Source: Eulemur rufifrons
Lineage: Eukaryota; Chordata; Mammalia; Primates; Lemuridae
Direction of reading: 5' to 3'
DNA length: 64,000 nucleotides
NCBI RefSeq assembly: GCF_041146395.1
Contig: NC_090989.1
Span: 53,160,501 to 53,224,500 of the forward strand
Numbering within the stretch: position 1 is the first letter of the stretch; each line of letters begins with the position of its first letter. The translations under genes and the position numbers were made by a program. Below the pieces are notes generated by a model. The model was not told where the DNA came from, did no database searches, and saw only the letters and a list, made by a program, of their open reading frames with translations. Shown here piece after piece: positions 23,346 to 37,620 of this stretch.

Positions 23346-25190
23346 GATATGTTGATACTGGCCCTCTTCTGCAAAGAACTATTTTTCTGAAGGACATGGA
23401 AAATCCCATCTTTACTATTTGCCTGTTTTCCCCTTCTATGTATACACTTGTAGAGTCTCTCAATGAGACAGGGATTTGGGTCATGTATTTTGATAACCCA
23501 AGACAACCAGCAGTAAGCAGAAACCAGGATGCTTGCCCACCAAAAACCCTCCCTGTCCTTGAGAAGTTTCTGTTTACTCCATAGTGCCCTCTGGTGTCCA
23601 ACAAGAACCCTTACACCCTGCAAAATTGTAATTTTTATAAACCCAAACTTCCATTTTCTAAGGAAAGAAGCAGAGAGGATTAAGTGCTATTAGAAGAAAA
23701 AGTAAATAGGCATGTATCACATCGGGTGCTGAAAAATGGCAACAGCACAAAAGAATGCCACGGGCAAAACGTTATAAGCATATTTCAAGTTGTAGATTAT
23801 TTCAGTTACCAAACAAAATGAATATTCCACTCATCTGAAACCTCTTTGCTATGTCTTCCATTTTAAATGAATCCTGAGATATGCTAGTGTATCTGACATA
23901 GTCATTCTGTAGAATAATGTCTTATCATAGAAAGTAATGCAGTCTTTCTTTACTTCACTAAAGAAAAGTAAAAAATTTCCTGAGCAAGAGCCACAAACAA
24001 GGAATAAAGTAAAAACAAAGCATAATTAGAGACTATATGTATTAGCAATGTCAATTTCTTTTTTGTAGCCTTTAACATTTTCAGAGGTTTAAAAAGCTTG
24101 AAATGTTTGATTTGCTTATAAACTAAAATCAGTATAAACTATACACACATTTCTACAAGCTACGTACCTACTTCATGTTAGTTTATTTGCAGTGACAACG
24201 GCCTGGGCACTCGGTTGCTATGAAACCTTTCAAAACGCAAAGCCTGTTTGGGAAAATAATTGGAAATTCAAAGGTAGGGCAGACATGCCCATTTTATGCT
24301 GAGATATTCCTGCTAAAAGTGCCATGTTTGGAGAAAAAAGCCTGATATTTCAAGTTGAGTGTTTGTTGGGTCAGAATCACCGACTTTGTAACTGGGAGAG
24401 ATTTTAGAGAGTACCTAATTTCAATGTGAAAATATTTAAAAGAAAGGGAGAAATGCAACCTGCCTGTCAATCTGAGTAGAACCATACAGTGACCAACAAC
24501 ATGAAAAACAAACAATTCGCAGTGTCTGTCCAGGTTTATAACAAAAACAAAAGAGACAAGAGGTTAGTTTTCAAGGCTTTGGAAGCATTTAGAGGGATAA
24601 TACAGGCAATAATAGTCTCAAAGAATAGTTTCCCACACCGAGAGCCTTCATACATTCTTTTTCCAGTATTAAGGACAATCCTTTCAGCCTATTTTTATCC
24701 ATGAACTAAGGAAACCCAAATTCTCTCTACAGTATCCCACCTTAAGCTTTAACAGAAATAACATCCAATGTTACAGAGTCTCTCACCCACTCCAGGGATA
24801 GTTGAGTATCTAGAGACAGAACTGGTATGCTTTGGATTGATCCCACTGTGTTGACACTCTACATCACATATTTCTGGTTTTTTGTTTGTTTGTCTTTGGG
24901 GCAGAAAACAATAGCAGTCATCATGCTTCAAAAAATAATTTCCTTTGCACTAAACATTTAGAGTTTTACAACCAAGATGAAAACAGTGTAAATCTATGAA
25001 TAAATGCCCATCTGAAATTCAGGAACTACTATTGTAAACATAGCAATGACTGTAAATACATTTTAATCATGATCCCAAAGAGGTTTTATGAAATTCCAAC
25101 TAAGAAGCATCAGTTCCCTCAGGACCCTGTGAATGATTCCATGGATTTTAATTAGGCTTCATGGTCTTACCCAGGAGAGGTAACATTTAG
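23346..25190. other. Intron stretch without recognised feature
   Basis: I see no exon or clear repeat family here. It is AT-rich intronic DNA between MYH15 exons 12 and 11. Confidence 0.45.
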
Positions 25191-25192
25191 CT

Positions 25193-25350
25193 AGAGCAGT
25201 GGTTCTCAAGTGTTGGTGTGTATCAGAATAGCATGGAGAGCTAATGAAGGTCTAAAAGGACTAGGCTTGCTGATATAGGTTAGGGTCTGGGCCTCTCTAG
25301 TTCTATCATGTTCCCCAGGTGATTTTCATACATGTAAAAGTTTGAGAACA
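25193..25350 (+). mobile_element. MER5-type hAT element
   Basis: CAGTGGTTCTCAAGTGTTGG at the left terminus and CCCCAGGTGATTTTCATAC toward the right are MER5 hallmarks. Confidence 0.8.
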
Positions 25351-25364
25351 AAGTCCTTATTACA

Positions 25365-25550
25365 GTTGTCCTCAACCTTGACTGCACATGCAGGTCACCT
25401 GGCAAGTTATAAAAACAAATACTGATGCCCACAACCCACCCCTGGAAATCTGTTTTCTTTGGTTTGGGTGAGCTTCAGAAATCTAAAAGTTCCCCAAGTT
25501 GTTTGGGTGGGCAGCCAAGTTTGCAAACTACCATCTAGATAATGGTGTCC
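25365..25550 (+). mobile_element. Second MER5-type hAT element
   Basis: CCTCAACCTTGACTGCACAT, ATACTGATGCCCACAACCCA, and a right end GCCAAGTTTGCAAACTACC. It follows the previous element by only about 15 nt. Confidence 0.75.
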
Positions 25551-25804
25551 AGGTTTGATAAGTATATTTTGAAGTCAAGAAGATGGAAAGAACAAAATAT
25601 GGCTTCACCTGAGAAGGTAAGGAGATAGAGAAATTCAAAAGGCAATCTCTTCCAACTTCACAATCCTGACCCAGTTCAGTCCCATCTGTAAATAATCAGT
25701 TATAAAAGAAAAGAACAAAATCCAGTGTTGTCAATCTATAAGGATTATGATATGACAGTAAGTCTTTGGGGAAAGGTTACAATACAATTCCTAAGCTGTT
25801 CACA

Positions 25805-26450
25805 TTTCGTTAATTTATTGAACAAAGTTTACTGAGCACTTGCTATGTGCAAGGCCTGGCGCTAGATGCTGTAGTAAGAAGATAGATAAACCAGACAAAA
25901 ATCTCTGTCATCAAGAGATTATAATCCATGAGGGTAAATAAAACACAGGCAAAAATAGTATTTCAATAAAACAACTGCATGAGAGACACAGAAATCAAGC
26001 ATCATGAAAGTGTGAAACAGGGAGAAAACCGTTCCGGACTGCCTGAGCAGAGAAGATTTCAAAAAAGAAGCAACATTTGGTCTGAGCCTTGAAAGATGAG
26101 AAGGATTTTGACAGGCAAATGTGGGAGAACAAGAATTTCTGAGGTTAAAACCCAGATGGATGGGACTGTGAAGTCAGCGAGTGAGTGATAAACTGCGAAA
26201 AATGGGTGATTTCTGCTCACAGAAGACATCTGATGCCACTATAATGTATTAGTTAAGTAATGGTGAAATACCAAAGGGATTTTAAGCAGAGAAACATCGT
26301 AATTAGAGTCAGACTTTAGAATGATGAATTTTGGAAATGTGCAAGACAGACCAGAGTGGGAAGAGTTTAAAAGTACAGACAGAGTGAACTCATTGCAGGA
26401 TGCTAAGTGCGAGATGCTGAATCTCTAAACTGGTAATGGGAGAGTGAGAG
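25805..26450 (-). mobile_element. L2 fragment, antisense
   Basis: TTTACTGAGCACTTGCTATG then further L2 text (GAGAAAACCGTTCCGGACTG region). Confidence 0.65.
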
Positions 26451-26889
26451 AGAGAGATGGAGGAACATGCCTAGGTTTCCAGCCTGAGAAGTAGAGAGAA
26501 GAGCAGTACCATGAGAATGAATAGAAAGCCAATAGGAACACATCACTTGGGGGAGAACATGATGCACTGGGTTTTAGCTGAGCAGAATTTAGGATCTTGG
26601 AGCACATGCAGTAGAGACTTAGAATGTGGGGTCGGAACTCAAGCAAGAGGGAAGGGCTGGGATGTCCCCTTAGGTTTGGTCCTCCTCCTCTTTCCAGCCT
26701 TTTTCCACCTGTACAGCTCCTTCAATTTCTTCCTAACTAGAAAAACTAGAAAAAAGTTACCAAAGCTTAACAAAGCAAGAACACTTAGCAATCAAGAAAA
26801 ATCCAGCACCTCAATTTTTAAAACGGGCTAAAGATAGAAGCATCCTCAAAAACTCAAGAAAGAAATAATACAAATAGGTAATAAATTCA

Positions 26890-27390
26890 AAAAGTTAACT
26901 TAATATGTAAATATAAAAGAAAACTTAGCTAATTGGCAACAGAAAAATAACTGCCAATATTGGTGAGGAGAGTGAGACCATACTCATATGAGCTGATGGG
27001 AATATAAATGGTAAAACATGGAATAATTTGGGAAATAAATTTACTTCTGGAACTTTATCCTAAGGAAATAATACATATAATCTTTGAATCTATAATGATA
27101 TTCACCAAAACCTTGTTCATCATAGCAAAAATCTAGAAATAAATTAAATACCTAATAAGATATTTAAATTAATTATGGTATATCCATACACTGGAATACT
27201 TTATAACCATCTAAAAGGATATTGCAGAAAGGGTGAAAGATGTTCACATATAATTTAGTGAAAAAATCTAGTATGAAACAACATGAAGTGTATGATCATC
27301 TTTTAATTTTAAAAATAGTTACATGTACATATTCAACTAGAAAAATACATGAAAGATATGTCCTGTGGCATTAACAGTGATTGTCTTTGA
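26890..27390 (+). mobile_element. Old L1M 3' fragment
   Basis: ACTTTATCCTAAGGAAATAA and ATATCCATACACTGGAATAC are ORF2-end motifs of old L1. Confidence 0.65.
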
Positions 27391-27394
27391 GTTG

Positions 27395-28380
27395 GTAGAA
27401 TTCATTTAACAAATAATTATCTACTGCTATGCACCAGGCACATTTTAAAACCTGGAAATACAGCAGTAAACACACCAAACCGCTGTTCTTATGGAATTTA
27501 TGTCTGGCGGAGATTAGAAGGGGTTGGGAAGGAAAATCAATAAAAAATAGGGTATGAGTGACATGAAGAAAGATTTCAGAGTAAGAGGATAGAGGTGGGG
27601 TGGTTAGAGAAGGCTTCTCTGATAAGGTAACATCTAAGAAGTCACCTTAATAAAGTAGACAGTAAGCAGTTAGGGCATCTAAGAAAAGAGTTCCAGGCAG
27701 AAAGCGGAGTTAGTGAGAAAGTCCTGCAACAAGAGTCTCACATGCTCCGAAAATAACCAAGAGGCCCGAGGGGCAGAGTGGAGGAGAGTGAGAGAAGAGG
27801 ACTTCGCAGGAGATGGTATTAGAGGGGAATTTAGGGAGGTACCACAGAGAACAAGGAGGCCATGACAGGGACTTGGGGTTTTATTGGGAGTACAGTGGGA
27901 GTCATTGTTGAGTTTAGAGCAGAGGAGGGACATGGGCTGACTTACCCTGAGAAAGGGTTGACACCAGTGCCTATGGACAGAACTCTCTGTCACAGGCAAG
28001 GAGACCGGTAGGGAGGCTATTGCAGTAGTCTGGCAAGAAATGGTGGCTCAGGCTAGGTGGTGGCAGAGGACGTCGTCATGTTCATAAATTGTGAGACTTT
28101 GTGTATTTTTAAAAGGGAGAGACAATGAAAAAGAGAGGAGCTCAGGATGATTCCAAGATTTGAATCAGGGCAACTGGGAGAATCCAGTTGACATTTATTA
28201 AGAAGACTGAGAATGAGGAGTTGATGGCAAGGGCAGGGTGGGATAAAGAGTTCAGTTCTATACATGGTGACTTTGAGATGGTCACCAAGGAAATGAGTAC
28301 GGAAAGAGAAGAGAAAAGATTCAAGGGTTGAGCCCGGCAGCCCCATAGCAGTTAGAAGTAAGAAAGATGAGGACACTCTA
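27395..28380 (-). mobile_element. Long L2 fragment with reverse-transcriptase remnant
   Basis: The plus strand starts as an L2 tail complement (AATTCATTTAACAAATAATT, CACCAGGCACATT). The minus strand near 28130-28280 still reads like the L2/CR1 reverse transcriptase end, with the NLGIILSSSL motif, which in intact elements is NLGVILDSSL. Confidence 0.8.
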
Positions 28381-28639
28381 GCAAAGAACCTGAGAAAAAG
28401 CTAACAGGTAGATTGGATGAGATTATATACTTTATTTGTTCATCTGTGTTTTCTCATTTATTAATAAGTATGTCTTGCTTTTGTAATAAAAACAATCCTT
28501 CAAAATCTTTGTTTCAAAGTGTGGAAAAAAGCAAGAAAACAATGAAAAAACAACAAAATAAGATGCTATAAAACCAAATGTTAATATGTTAATATATAGG
28601 ATGTTTACACGAGCTTCATATCACATTTCCTTACTTTAT

Positions 28640-28897
28640 TCACATCTGTGCTCAAGTGTCGTCTTCTCTGAGGGGCTTCCTGCCCACCCTATCTATAACA
28701 ACTCCTGTCTCGTGCTACTCTTTATTCTTTTACTCTGCTTTATTTCCTTTTTATTATGACTTGATACATATTTGTTTATGTATTTATTGTCTGTCTCCCA
28801 CAGTGGACAAGAAAGGGATGATATCTTGTTCACAGATGTATCCCCAGCACCAAGAATAGTTCCTGGCACAGACTGGCCTCAAAAATTATTTGTTGAA
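28640..28897 (+). mobile_element. L2 3' end
   Basis: GTATCCCCAGCACCAAGAAT and CTCAAAAATTATTTGTTGAA give the canonical L2 terminus. The next L1 inserted into its last bases. Confidence 0.85.
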
Positions 28898-29761
28898 CAA
28901 CAAAAAAACAAACAACCCAATTAAAATATGGGCAAAGGACTTGAATAGACATTTCTCAAAGGAAGATATACAAATAGCCAATAAGCACATGAAAAGATGT
29001 TCAACATCCCTAATCATTAGGGAAATGCAAATCAAAACCACACTGAGATATCACTTTATACCCATTAAAATGGCTATTATAAAAAACAAAAAAAAAAGAA
29101 AATAACAAGTGTTGGCATGGGTGTCAAGAGATTGGAACCCTTGTGCATTGCTGGTGAGAATGTAAAATATTGCGGCCGCTATGGAAAACAATACGGTGGT
29201 GCCTTAAAAATATAACAGAATTACCATTTAATCCAGCAATTCCACTTCTGGGAATTGAAAAGAATTGAAAGCAGAGACTCAAACATTCATAGCAGCATTA
29301 TTTACAAAAGAAAAAAAGGGAAGAAATACAAGTATCCATTAACTGATATATGGATAAACATGGTATATACACACAATGGAATATTACTCAGCCTTAGAAA
29401 GGAATGAAATCCTGACACATGCTACAACATGGATGAACCTTGAAGACATTATGCTAAGTGAAAGAAGTCAGACCTAAAAGGACAAACATTGTATGATTAC
29501 AGCTACATGAGGCACCTAGAGTAGTTAAATTCATAGAGTTAAAAAGTAGAAAAGTGATTGCCAGGAAGTAGGGGGAGGAGGTAATAGGGAGTTTTATTTA
29601 GTGGGTACAGAAATTTAATTTGGGATGATGAAAACGTTCTAGAGATGGATAGCGGTGATGTTTACACAACAGTGTGAATGTATATAATGCCACTGAACTA
29701 TGCACTTAAAAATGGCTGAAATGGTAAATTTTATGTTATGCATATTTTACCAAAATTAAAA
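28898..29761 (+). mobile_element. L1 (L1M-type) 3' end inserted in an L2 tail
   Basis: ORF2-end text (GGAATATTACTCAGCCTTAG) and a 3'UTR ending CACTTAAAAATGGCTGAAAT then A-rich. A 17-nt target-site duplication AAAAATTATTTGTTGAA flanks it (28881-28897 and 29762-29778). Confidence 0.9.
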
Positions 29762-29778
29762 AAAAATTATTTGTTGAA

Positions 29779-30420
29779 AGATCTGAATAAATGGGTATTC
29801 TCTTTTTGTTTGAGTTGCAAAGAATTTTGACTGTAATAATTATAATAACTATGCTTCCTTCCTTTCCTAACTGTGGTTTTCTATTTTAATGATCATTCTA
29901 GACAGATCATTCATAGTAAGATGCCTCAAGTCTTTTTGGTGAGCAGGCAAGACTGCAGATTTTTAAAATGTGAATAAAAAACAAGGGGAAATGAAAGCTT
30001 GTAGTCTCACCCCTATGGAGTTAGTTACCTCATTGGAATTCCAGGGGCCTTCTTTCATTTATCTGTTATGTCATTTAATACATTTTATGGTAATTTCCTC
30101 CTTTCTCTGGTTTTCTCAATAGTCTATGTGCTAAAGGCAGACTATGTCTTAGTCAATCCTGTTTCACCCAAGTTTAGCAAATTCACTGGATCATCAATAA
30201 TTAATTGAGGAATGCTTCTTACTTTGTGATAGGAGGATTCTACATCAGAACAGTGGTTGAGAGAATAATTTTGAAGAATGGCAATCAAGGGAGATGGTAT
30301 TGATTAATTTCAGTATTTCCAAAAACCAAGAGGTGAGGTCAACTGCAAGGAAAAGTAGAACAGGCCTGGAGTCAGGGATTTGAAGAGAAGTATGTGCCAT
30401 GTCTTCAAAGTAATTCTTCC
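29779..30420. other. Intron stretch without recognised feature
   Basis: No exon or repeat signature is seen immediately downstream of MYH15 exon 11. Confidence 0.45.
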
Positions 30421-30559
30421 TTTCTGTGCCATCTGCTTCCAGTCGCTCTTCTCCAGGTTTCTGTTTAAATTTCATGTTTCCAAAGCGCATGATGGCTCCA
30501 GTGAGTTTATAGCATCCATACTTCTCATCAGGAAGAAAGCCCAAGATGTCCAAGGCTTT
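30421..30559 (-). pseudogene. MYH15: MYH15 coding exon 11, broken donor
   Basis: This 139-nt exon reads [20 protein letters not shown], then [20 protein letters not shown] and EADGTE, the canonical length and a strong family match. The acceptor CTTTTTACAG is good. The expected phase-1 donor after ACAGAAA reads GGAAGA (30415-30420) instead of GTAAGA. Without splicing the frame runs on into intron sequence. Confidence 0.92.
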
Positions 30560-31069
30560 CTGTAAAAAGAGAAACAGATGGCTGTGTCTTCATTTGCCTA
30601 ATGGCTGCAGTAAGCACCTCATACACAACACCCGCTCCCCGACACCCCTGCTGCATGTCACACCTCAGGCTATGGCTACAGGGACTGAGACAGACAGCTC
30701 TGTTCAAAGCCATGCAAATCGGCCCTGTTGGCATTTGGTCACCCACAGTCTGCTCATCCCTTTAAAAGAGAATTAGGAAGGCAAAAGACTCAGCTTGTTC
30801 AGTTTCCAGTAGGCTTAGAACTGTGCTTCAGTGCCCTGTCCTCCCCTTCTCCCTTCCAGCAACAGATCACTAACTAGTTATGTGAGGTCAATTATTTTGC
30901 CTTTCGTGGTTATGACAGAAAGCACCATATCTGCTGGGTTGCTTATTTCTGTGATCCCTTATGTTCTCCTGACTTTATTCCGGAGCAGATACATTTCAAA
31001 GACTGGGAAAAATAAATGTTAAGAAAAGCCATGTCACCACAGAATTGCATCCTAAGAAGCCACTGCACC

Positions 31070-31450
31070 CAGTAAGATGTGCATTCTCATACACTCCAGA
31101 AGGGCGAAAATTGGTACAATCTTCCTAGTGGTTAATTTAGAACATGTACCAAGAGATTATAAAAAATTTGTAATCCTTACCTGGTATTTTTATTTCTAGA
31201 AATATAGCATAAGGTGAATTTAATATACAGAAAAAGTGTTTACCTATGATATTCACCACAGTTGGGGAGAGGGGACAAAAACTTGAGTCTCACACTAGGA
31301 GAATAGCTCAATAAACAATAGGACAAATGCCTGATAAAATCTTAAGTATCCACTTAAATGTTTATGAAGAGTCTGTAATGACACTTGAAATGCTTATAAG
31401 ATTAAATTGAAAGAATAAACTCTACATATCAAAAAGTATATACAGTATGA
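31070..31450 (+). mobile_element. Old L1M 3' fragment
   Basis: AATTGGTACAATCTTCCTAG and TTTCTAGAAATATAGCATAA resemble the end of an old L1 ORF2 and 3'UTR. Confidence 0.6.
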
Positions 31451-31547
31451 TTACAATCTTTTGGAAAAAAAAAACACTAAAATGACCATATAAAAGCAAC
31501 CCCAAATAGATAAAAACAGAATAGAGACTGTAAAGATAGTTTCCAAA

Positions 31548-31670
31548 TGGGGTACAGTCTGTGTTGCTTCAGTGACACGTGTGCTGAAGGCCCTGACTTC
31601 ACCACAGTGCAGTATGTCAGTGTAACTAAATTGCACTTGTACCCCCATGAATACATACAAACAAAAAATA
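31548..31670 (+). mobile_element. Short strepsirrhine-type L1 tail
   Basis: GGGTACAGTCTGTGTTGCTT, then AAATTGCACTTGTACCCCCA plus an A-rich end, is a 5'-truncated young L1 3'UTR end. Confidence 0.55.
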
Positions 31671-31937
31671 ATGAGAAAAAGACATACACACTAAATTTTA
31701 AAAAGTTTGGCATTGAGTTGAAATACCTTTCTATGTTTCCATATGTTCCAAAGTTAGTAGACTAACAATGTACACTTTTACAGTAAGTTAGTGAACTTTG
31801 GACAGAAGCAGCCCTCCACCCCCAGGGGAAGCAAGGCCACTTCTCCAGGGCCTTTGAGAAGACTGGAGCTGGAAGATGCTTTCTTCCATTTCTCATTGTC
31901 ATTGCCAGACTTTGCTTTGACAACTGACAAGCCTTAC

Positions 31938-32041
31938 TTCTGTGGCCAGCAAGTCTTCAGCATCATCCAGGCTCTCCACAGTGATTACTCCACAGGAGCA
32001 AAAGTGAAAACCAGAGGGATTTGCAGATACCAGGAGCATGT
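31938..32041 (-). pseudogene. MYH15: MYH15 coding exon 10, broken acceptor
   Basis: The exon encodes (D)MLLVSANPSGFHFCSCGV and then ITVESLDDAEDLLATE. It is exactly 104 nt, the usual exon length. The donor GTAAGG is good. The acceptor dinucleotide (32042-32043) reads AA in the context CCCCCTGTAA, where TGTAG would be expected. A single G-to-A change explains it. Confidence 0.9.
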
Positions 32042-32814
32042 TTACAGGGGGAAAACCATCCATAAACAGCTTAAAGAAATCCGCAAGGCATTAGAAAATA
32101 ATTGACCAATATTCACAGTTTACCCTTACAGTTTATAGCATACTTGTCAACAAGCTAAAATCAAATCCATATTCTAGACCCAAACCTCTGCAATCAATTT
32201 TTGCCCTCTATTAACTTGTCAGTCATGTGTCAATGCCTCCCAAGAGAAGATCAGGCTGGCCAAATCCAAAAGCAGATTCAATTGCAGCAGCTTGAATTGG
32301 TGAGAAAAAAAACAGATAATACGTGTTGGCAAAACTTTGAAAACAGAAATTTGGCCTAGATTTATGGCTGAGGGCCAGAGGACAAAAGTATTTTGTAAAC
32401 TTATCAGTAGAATAGAACTGAGCTTCAAAGGCTAGGAAGCAGCCAGGCCTTGGGGTCAACACCCAGGGAACATTAGCAGGGTAACCCTGTCACTTCACGT
32501 CCTTGCTATTAGGAGGCTGATCTGTCTTTCAAGGGATCCATAAATCAGCTCTGTGTTCAACATCGCACCCTGATAGTCTGAGACTCCTGACATGATTCAC
32601 TTAGTCGGGAAACATAATGTAGGCCGCAGCAGAGGCAGGCTGTCAGCGGCACATCACCAACTGACTTGGCAGAATCACGTTAACCTCTCACTGCCCAACA
32701 CTTGCTCCCAAGGAGGTTTTTTTTTTGAGCTGGTCTTATTTTTCTGTTTATTGCTCAATGAAGTAAAAATCTGTTATCCTGAACTCCAAATCTCAGAAAC
32801 AAAGAAATTGGGCT

Positions 32815-33690
<876 letters not shown>

Positions 33691-33799
33691 ACTTAAAAAA
33701 TAAAAAGAAATTGGGCTAGCCCAAAATAAATCAAGCATAAGGAAACTATAATACGTGTATTTTTAATACAAGTATCCATAAAATTTTAAAAGTATTTAT

Positions 33800-34840
33800 T
33801 GTTTTTTTAAATCATTCTTATTTATCTTTCTAATTTACAAATAAATGTAATATTTATGGAGTACAAATATGATGTTTAGATATATGTATACATAATTGTA
33901 GAATGGCTCAATCCAGCTAATTAACATATCCATTACCTCACATACTTTTTTTTGTGGTGAGAATATTTAAAATCTACTCTGTTAGCAATATCAAGTATAC
34001 AATACATTGTTATTAACTATAATTACCATGTTGTACAATAATAGATCTTCTGAATTTATTCAACTTTTTTAGATTTCACATGTGAGTGTAATCATGTGAT
34101 ATTTGTCTTTCTGTGCCTGGCTTATTACACTTAGCATGATGTCCTCCAGGTTCCTTCATGTTGTTACAAATGACAGGAGTTTCTTCTGTCTGAGTAATAT
34201 TCCCTTGTGTATATATGCCACATTTTCTTTATCCATTCATCCTTGATAGACACTTTGGTTGCTTCCATATCTTGGCAATTGTGAATTATGCTATAATAAA
34301 CATGAAAGTGCAGATGCCCCTTCAAGATACTAACTCCATTTCCTTTGGCTGTATTCCCAGTAGTGAGAGTACAAGATCATATGGTAGTTCTATTTTTAAT
34401 TTTCTGAAGAACCTCCATACTGCTTTCCATAATGGCTCTACTGATTTATATTCCCACCAACAGTGTACAAGGGTTCTCTTTTCTCCACACCCTCGCCAAT
34501 GCTTGTTATCTTTTGTCTTTCTGATAACAGCAATCCTAACAGGGTGTGAGGTGATATTTCATTGAGGTTTTGGTTCACATTTCCCTGATGATTATTGATG
34601 TTAAGCCTTTTCTCATAGACCTGTTGGTCATTTGTATATCTTTTTTGAGAAATTTCTATCAGGCCCTTTACCCATTTTTTAATCAGGTCATTTCTTTTCT
34701 TGCTATTGAGTTGTTTGAGTTCCTTATATATTTTGGATGTTAACCCTTATTAGATTTACAGCTTGCAAATATGCTCTCCCAGTCATTCCATAGGTTGTCT
34801 CTTCACTATGGATGATTGTCACATATTTTGGTACAAAGCA
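33800..34840 (-). mobile_element. L1 3' portion (ORF2 end and 3'UTR), antisense
   Basis: Reads as the complement of an L1: ACATATCCATTACCTCACAT in the 3'UTR, then CTTTGGCTGTATTCCCAGTA and TTCCCACCAACAGTGTACAA within ORF2. Confidence 0.9.
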
Positions 34841-35652
34841 AAATGTCAAAGATGTTAAGAGGCAAGGACCTCTTGGTCACTGACCACTTCTCCTTTCGTT
34901 TATACACTAGTAGAATAGCAAGAATGGGTACAATAAATAGAAACGGAAAAAGTCAAAGAACAGGAAAATGGAAGATATATGTAGGACCAAGCTATATCCA
35001 TGACAGTAAGAACTAAGGATTTTGAAGGAGCCCTATCCAAGGGGACTGAGGAAGTAGGTCTTAGCCATGCCTGGAACAAAAGTCAGACTTAACTGAGAGC
35101 AAAGGAGAGAAGGGGCATTCATGGACATGTAGAGCCTAGACGGGGGCTGACTTTGGGGTAACATGTCACCTCACTTCCCCGGCTCCTTCAGTGGGTAGGC
35201 AGCCCCTCTGCTGTGATTTTTTTTTTCTTTTGTAGTACAGACAAATGCTTGTATTTCAGGAAATTTGGATATAATTCTAATATTGCTAAAATGCACCCTC
35301 TTGTGTCAATCTTCAGTATATTCTGAAACTTGTCTTTGGCAAACATGAATGGAAAGAGTTGTAGATCATCTTTTTAAATGTCTCCAAAAGGACAATGGGT
35401 ACTAAAAACAAGTGGACTGACAATACCCCATTTGGACCACCAGATGTCAGTCTTTGCACGGTGATCTAGTTCAGTAGCCCCCAGACACTCAACATAAATA
35501 AGTTCAGGTTAAGCATAAAGTTTCCACAGCAGCCCAAAGGCTTCAGCTTGTTGTGTTAGTAGAGATGTTCCAAAAAAATCTTATGGTCGCTACCGGCACC
35601 CACATTAAGACCTTATGTGTCAGATACTCTGAAGAGTATAAAAATGCATGTC
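34841..35652. other. Intron stretch without recognised feature
   Basis: No exon or clear repeat seen apart from short T-runs. Confidence 0.4.
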
Positions 35653-35667
35653 AAGAATGTTAGATTT

Positions 35668-36007
35668 GGCCGGGCACGGTGGCTCACGCCTGTAATCTTA
35701 GCACTCTGGGAGGCCGAGGTGGGTGGATCGTTCAAGGTCAGGAGTTCGAGACCAGCCTGAGCAAGAGCGAGACCCCCGTCTCTACTAAAAATAGAAAGAA
35801 ATTATCTGGCCAACTAAAATATATATAGAAAAAAAAAATTAGCCGGGCATGGTGGCGCATGCCTGTAGTTCCAGCTACTCGGGAGGCTGAGGCAGTAGGA
35901 TCGCTTAAGCCCAGGAGTCTGAGTTGCTGTGAGTTAGGCTGACGCCACGGCACTCACTCTAGCCCGGGCAACAAAGCAAGACTCTGTCTCAACAACAACA
36001 ACAAAAA
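35668..36007 (+). mobile_element. Full-length strepsirrhine-type Alu
   Basis: GGCCGGGCACGGTGGCTCAC start, the same linker as the 5.7-kb copy, and an (AAC)n tail. A perfect 15-nt target-site duplication AAGAATGTTAGATTT lies at 35653-35667 and 36008-36022. Confidence 0.97.
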
Positions 36008-36364
36008 AAGAATGTTAGATTTAACAGTGCTAATCAATGGAAGACCAAAACATTCCTGTTTCAGGTTTAGGTGAGGGGAAGGTGGGGAGGAGAATAACTG
36101 TACTCCCATAGCACCAATTAATCTAAGACAAAAATAATTGTCTACATTGCAGAGCTTTCCCCAAGCTACTATATTGAATTCCAAGCAGTCAAAACACCAC
36201 CAGATTTATACCACATTTCATCGAACATGACGGACTGGGGGAATTGTTCCCATCAATTTGCTAGCCTGGATCTGCACCCTCATCCCACATCCGCTCCTGT
36301 GGGAACACTGTCGTCCTCGGTGGCTTACCTCAAATGCAATACCTTTGAAATCTAATCAGCTTGC

Positions 36365-36945
36365 CATTCTCCCTTTCCAATGAGTTCCCATAGTACTTAA
36401 AATAAAATTTAAACTCTCTCTGCCAGGGCCTGCAAGGTGCTGCGTGGTCTGGCCCCTGGCTACCTCCCCCTACATTCCCCTCTCCACTCTACCAGCCACA
36501 ATGGCCATTTTGTTATTTCAAAAACAAACTAAATACATTCCTGCTTCAGGGCTTTTGCACTCACTATTCCCTCCTCCTGGAATTGTATTCCTGGAAATCT
36601 TTGCCCACTTGTTACCTCCCTCATTCAGGTATCTGCAAAAATGCTGCCTTCTCAGAGGGAAATTACCTGACCATTTTATCTAAAATACAACTACCCACAA
36701 CCCTACCAAACCCCAGTTCTCTCCATCCCCTCACCATACTTTATTTTTCTTTATAGAGCTGCCATATCACCTGTAAGGAAAGGATATTATGTATTCGTTG
36801 TTTCCTTGTTTGCTGCCTGTCTTCCTTACTAGAAGGTAAGCCCATGAGAGCAGTTGGTCTTGTTCAGCACTCTATCCCCCATGGTTAGAAAGCAGTGCCT
36901 GGTATACACATAGCAGTGCTACAATAAATATTTATTGAATGAATA
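36365..36945 (+). mobile_element. L2 3' end
   Basis: GTGCTGCGTGGTCTGGCCCC, CAGGGCTTTTGCACTCACTA, and ACAATAAATATTTATTGAAT form a well-preserved L2 C-terminal coding plus tail region. Confidence 0.88.
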
Positions 36946-36954
36946 CATGAAATT

Positions 36955-37620
36955 TATTCTCCTACCCCTCTTTTCTGTTTATGGCACAACCATTATCCTA
37001 GTCAAATCACAAAACTTGGGGGTATTTTTGGCTCATTGCTCTCTCTCATTCCTACATTCAGTCACTGCTAAGACCTGTCCATTCTTCCATGAATCTATCC
37101 TCTTTCCCCCCCAACTCCCACAGACACCATCTTAGACAACTGTCTTGTCATCTCATATGAGGACTATTGCAATCCCTTCCATCTAATACCTCTCCCTCCA
37201 GGCCATCCTTCCTGTCATACCAGCTTAATCATCCTAAACACTGTCCCCTGACCTCCTAGGCTTCACAGCACACACAGCACACACAGCACACACACTCTGT
37301 CAGCTCCCTGAGTTCGGCAACCATCAGAAAAAACTCTCCACTCTTCCTGCATGCAAACCCTTTCCTTCCATCAACCTCGTCTCTGTTCCCTGCTCTTGCT
37401 TTGCCCTTTTCCAACATTGTGTGCACTGTTCCTCCCACGGGAAATACCCTCCACTCTTTGCTCTGTCTGATTAGATTCCCCTCTCATCCTTCGTATCCCA
37501 ACCCCAATCCCCCCTTCTTTATAAAACTCCCCTTGCCCACCACACACCATGGTGAGATTTCCCTTCTCTGGCCTCTTGTCTATATCACCCATGTGGCTCT
37601 AAGTATTTAAGGCCTTAAAT
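36955..37620 (+). mobile_element. Second L2-like fragment
   Basis: GAGGACTATTGCAATCCCTT and CTGTCATACCAGCTTAATCA echo the L2 reverse-transcriptase C-terminal region. A (CACACACAG)n minisatellite of three to four units is embedded at 37264-37293. Confidence 0.6.

Noticed and set aside
27679..28376. Open frames of about 100 codons on the minus strand
   Set aside because: They are decayed pieces of the L2 reverse transcriptase, not host genes.
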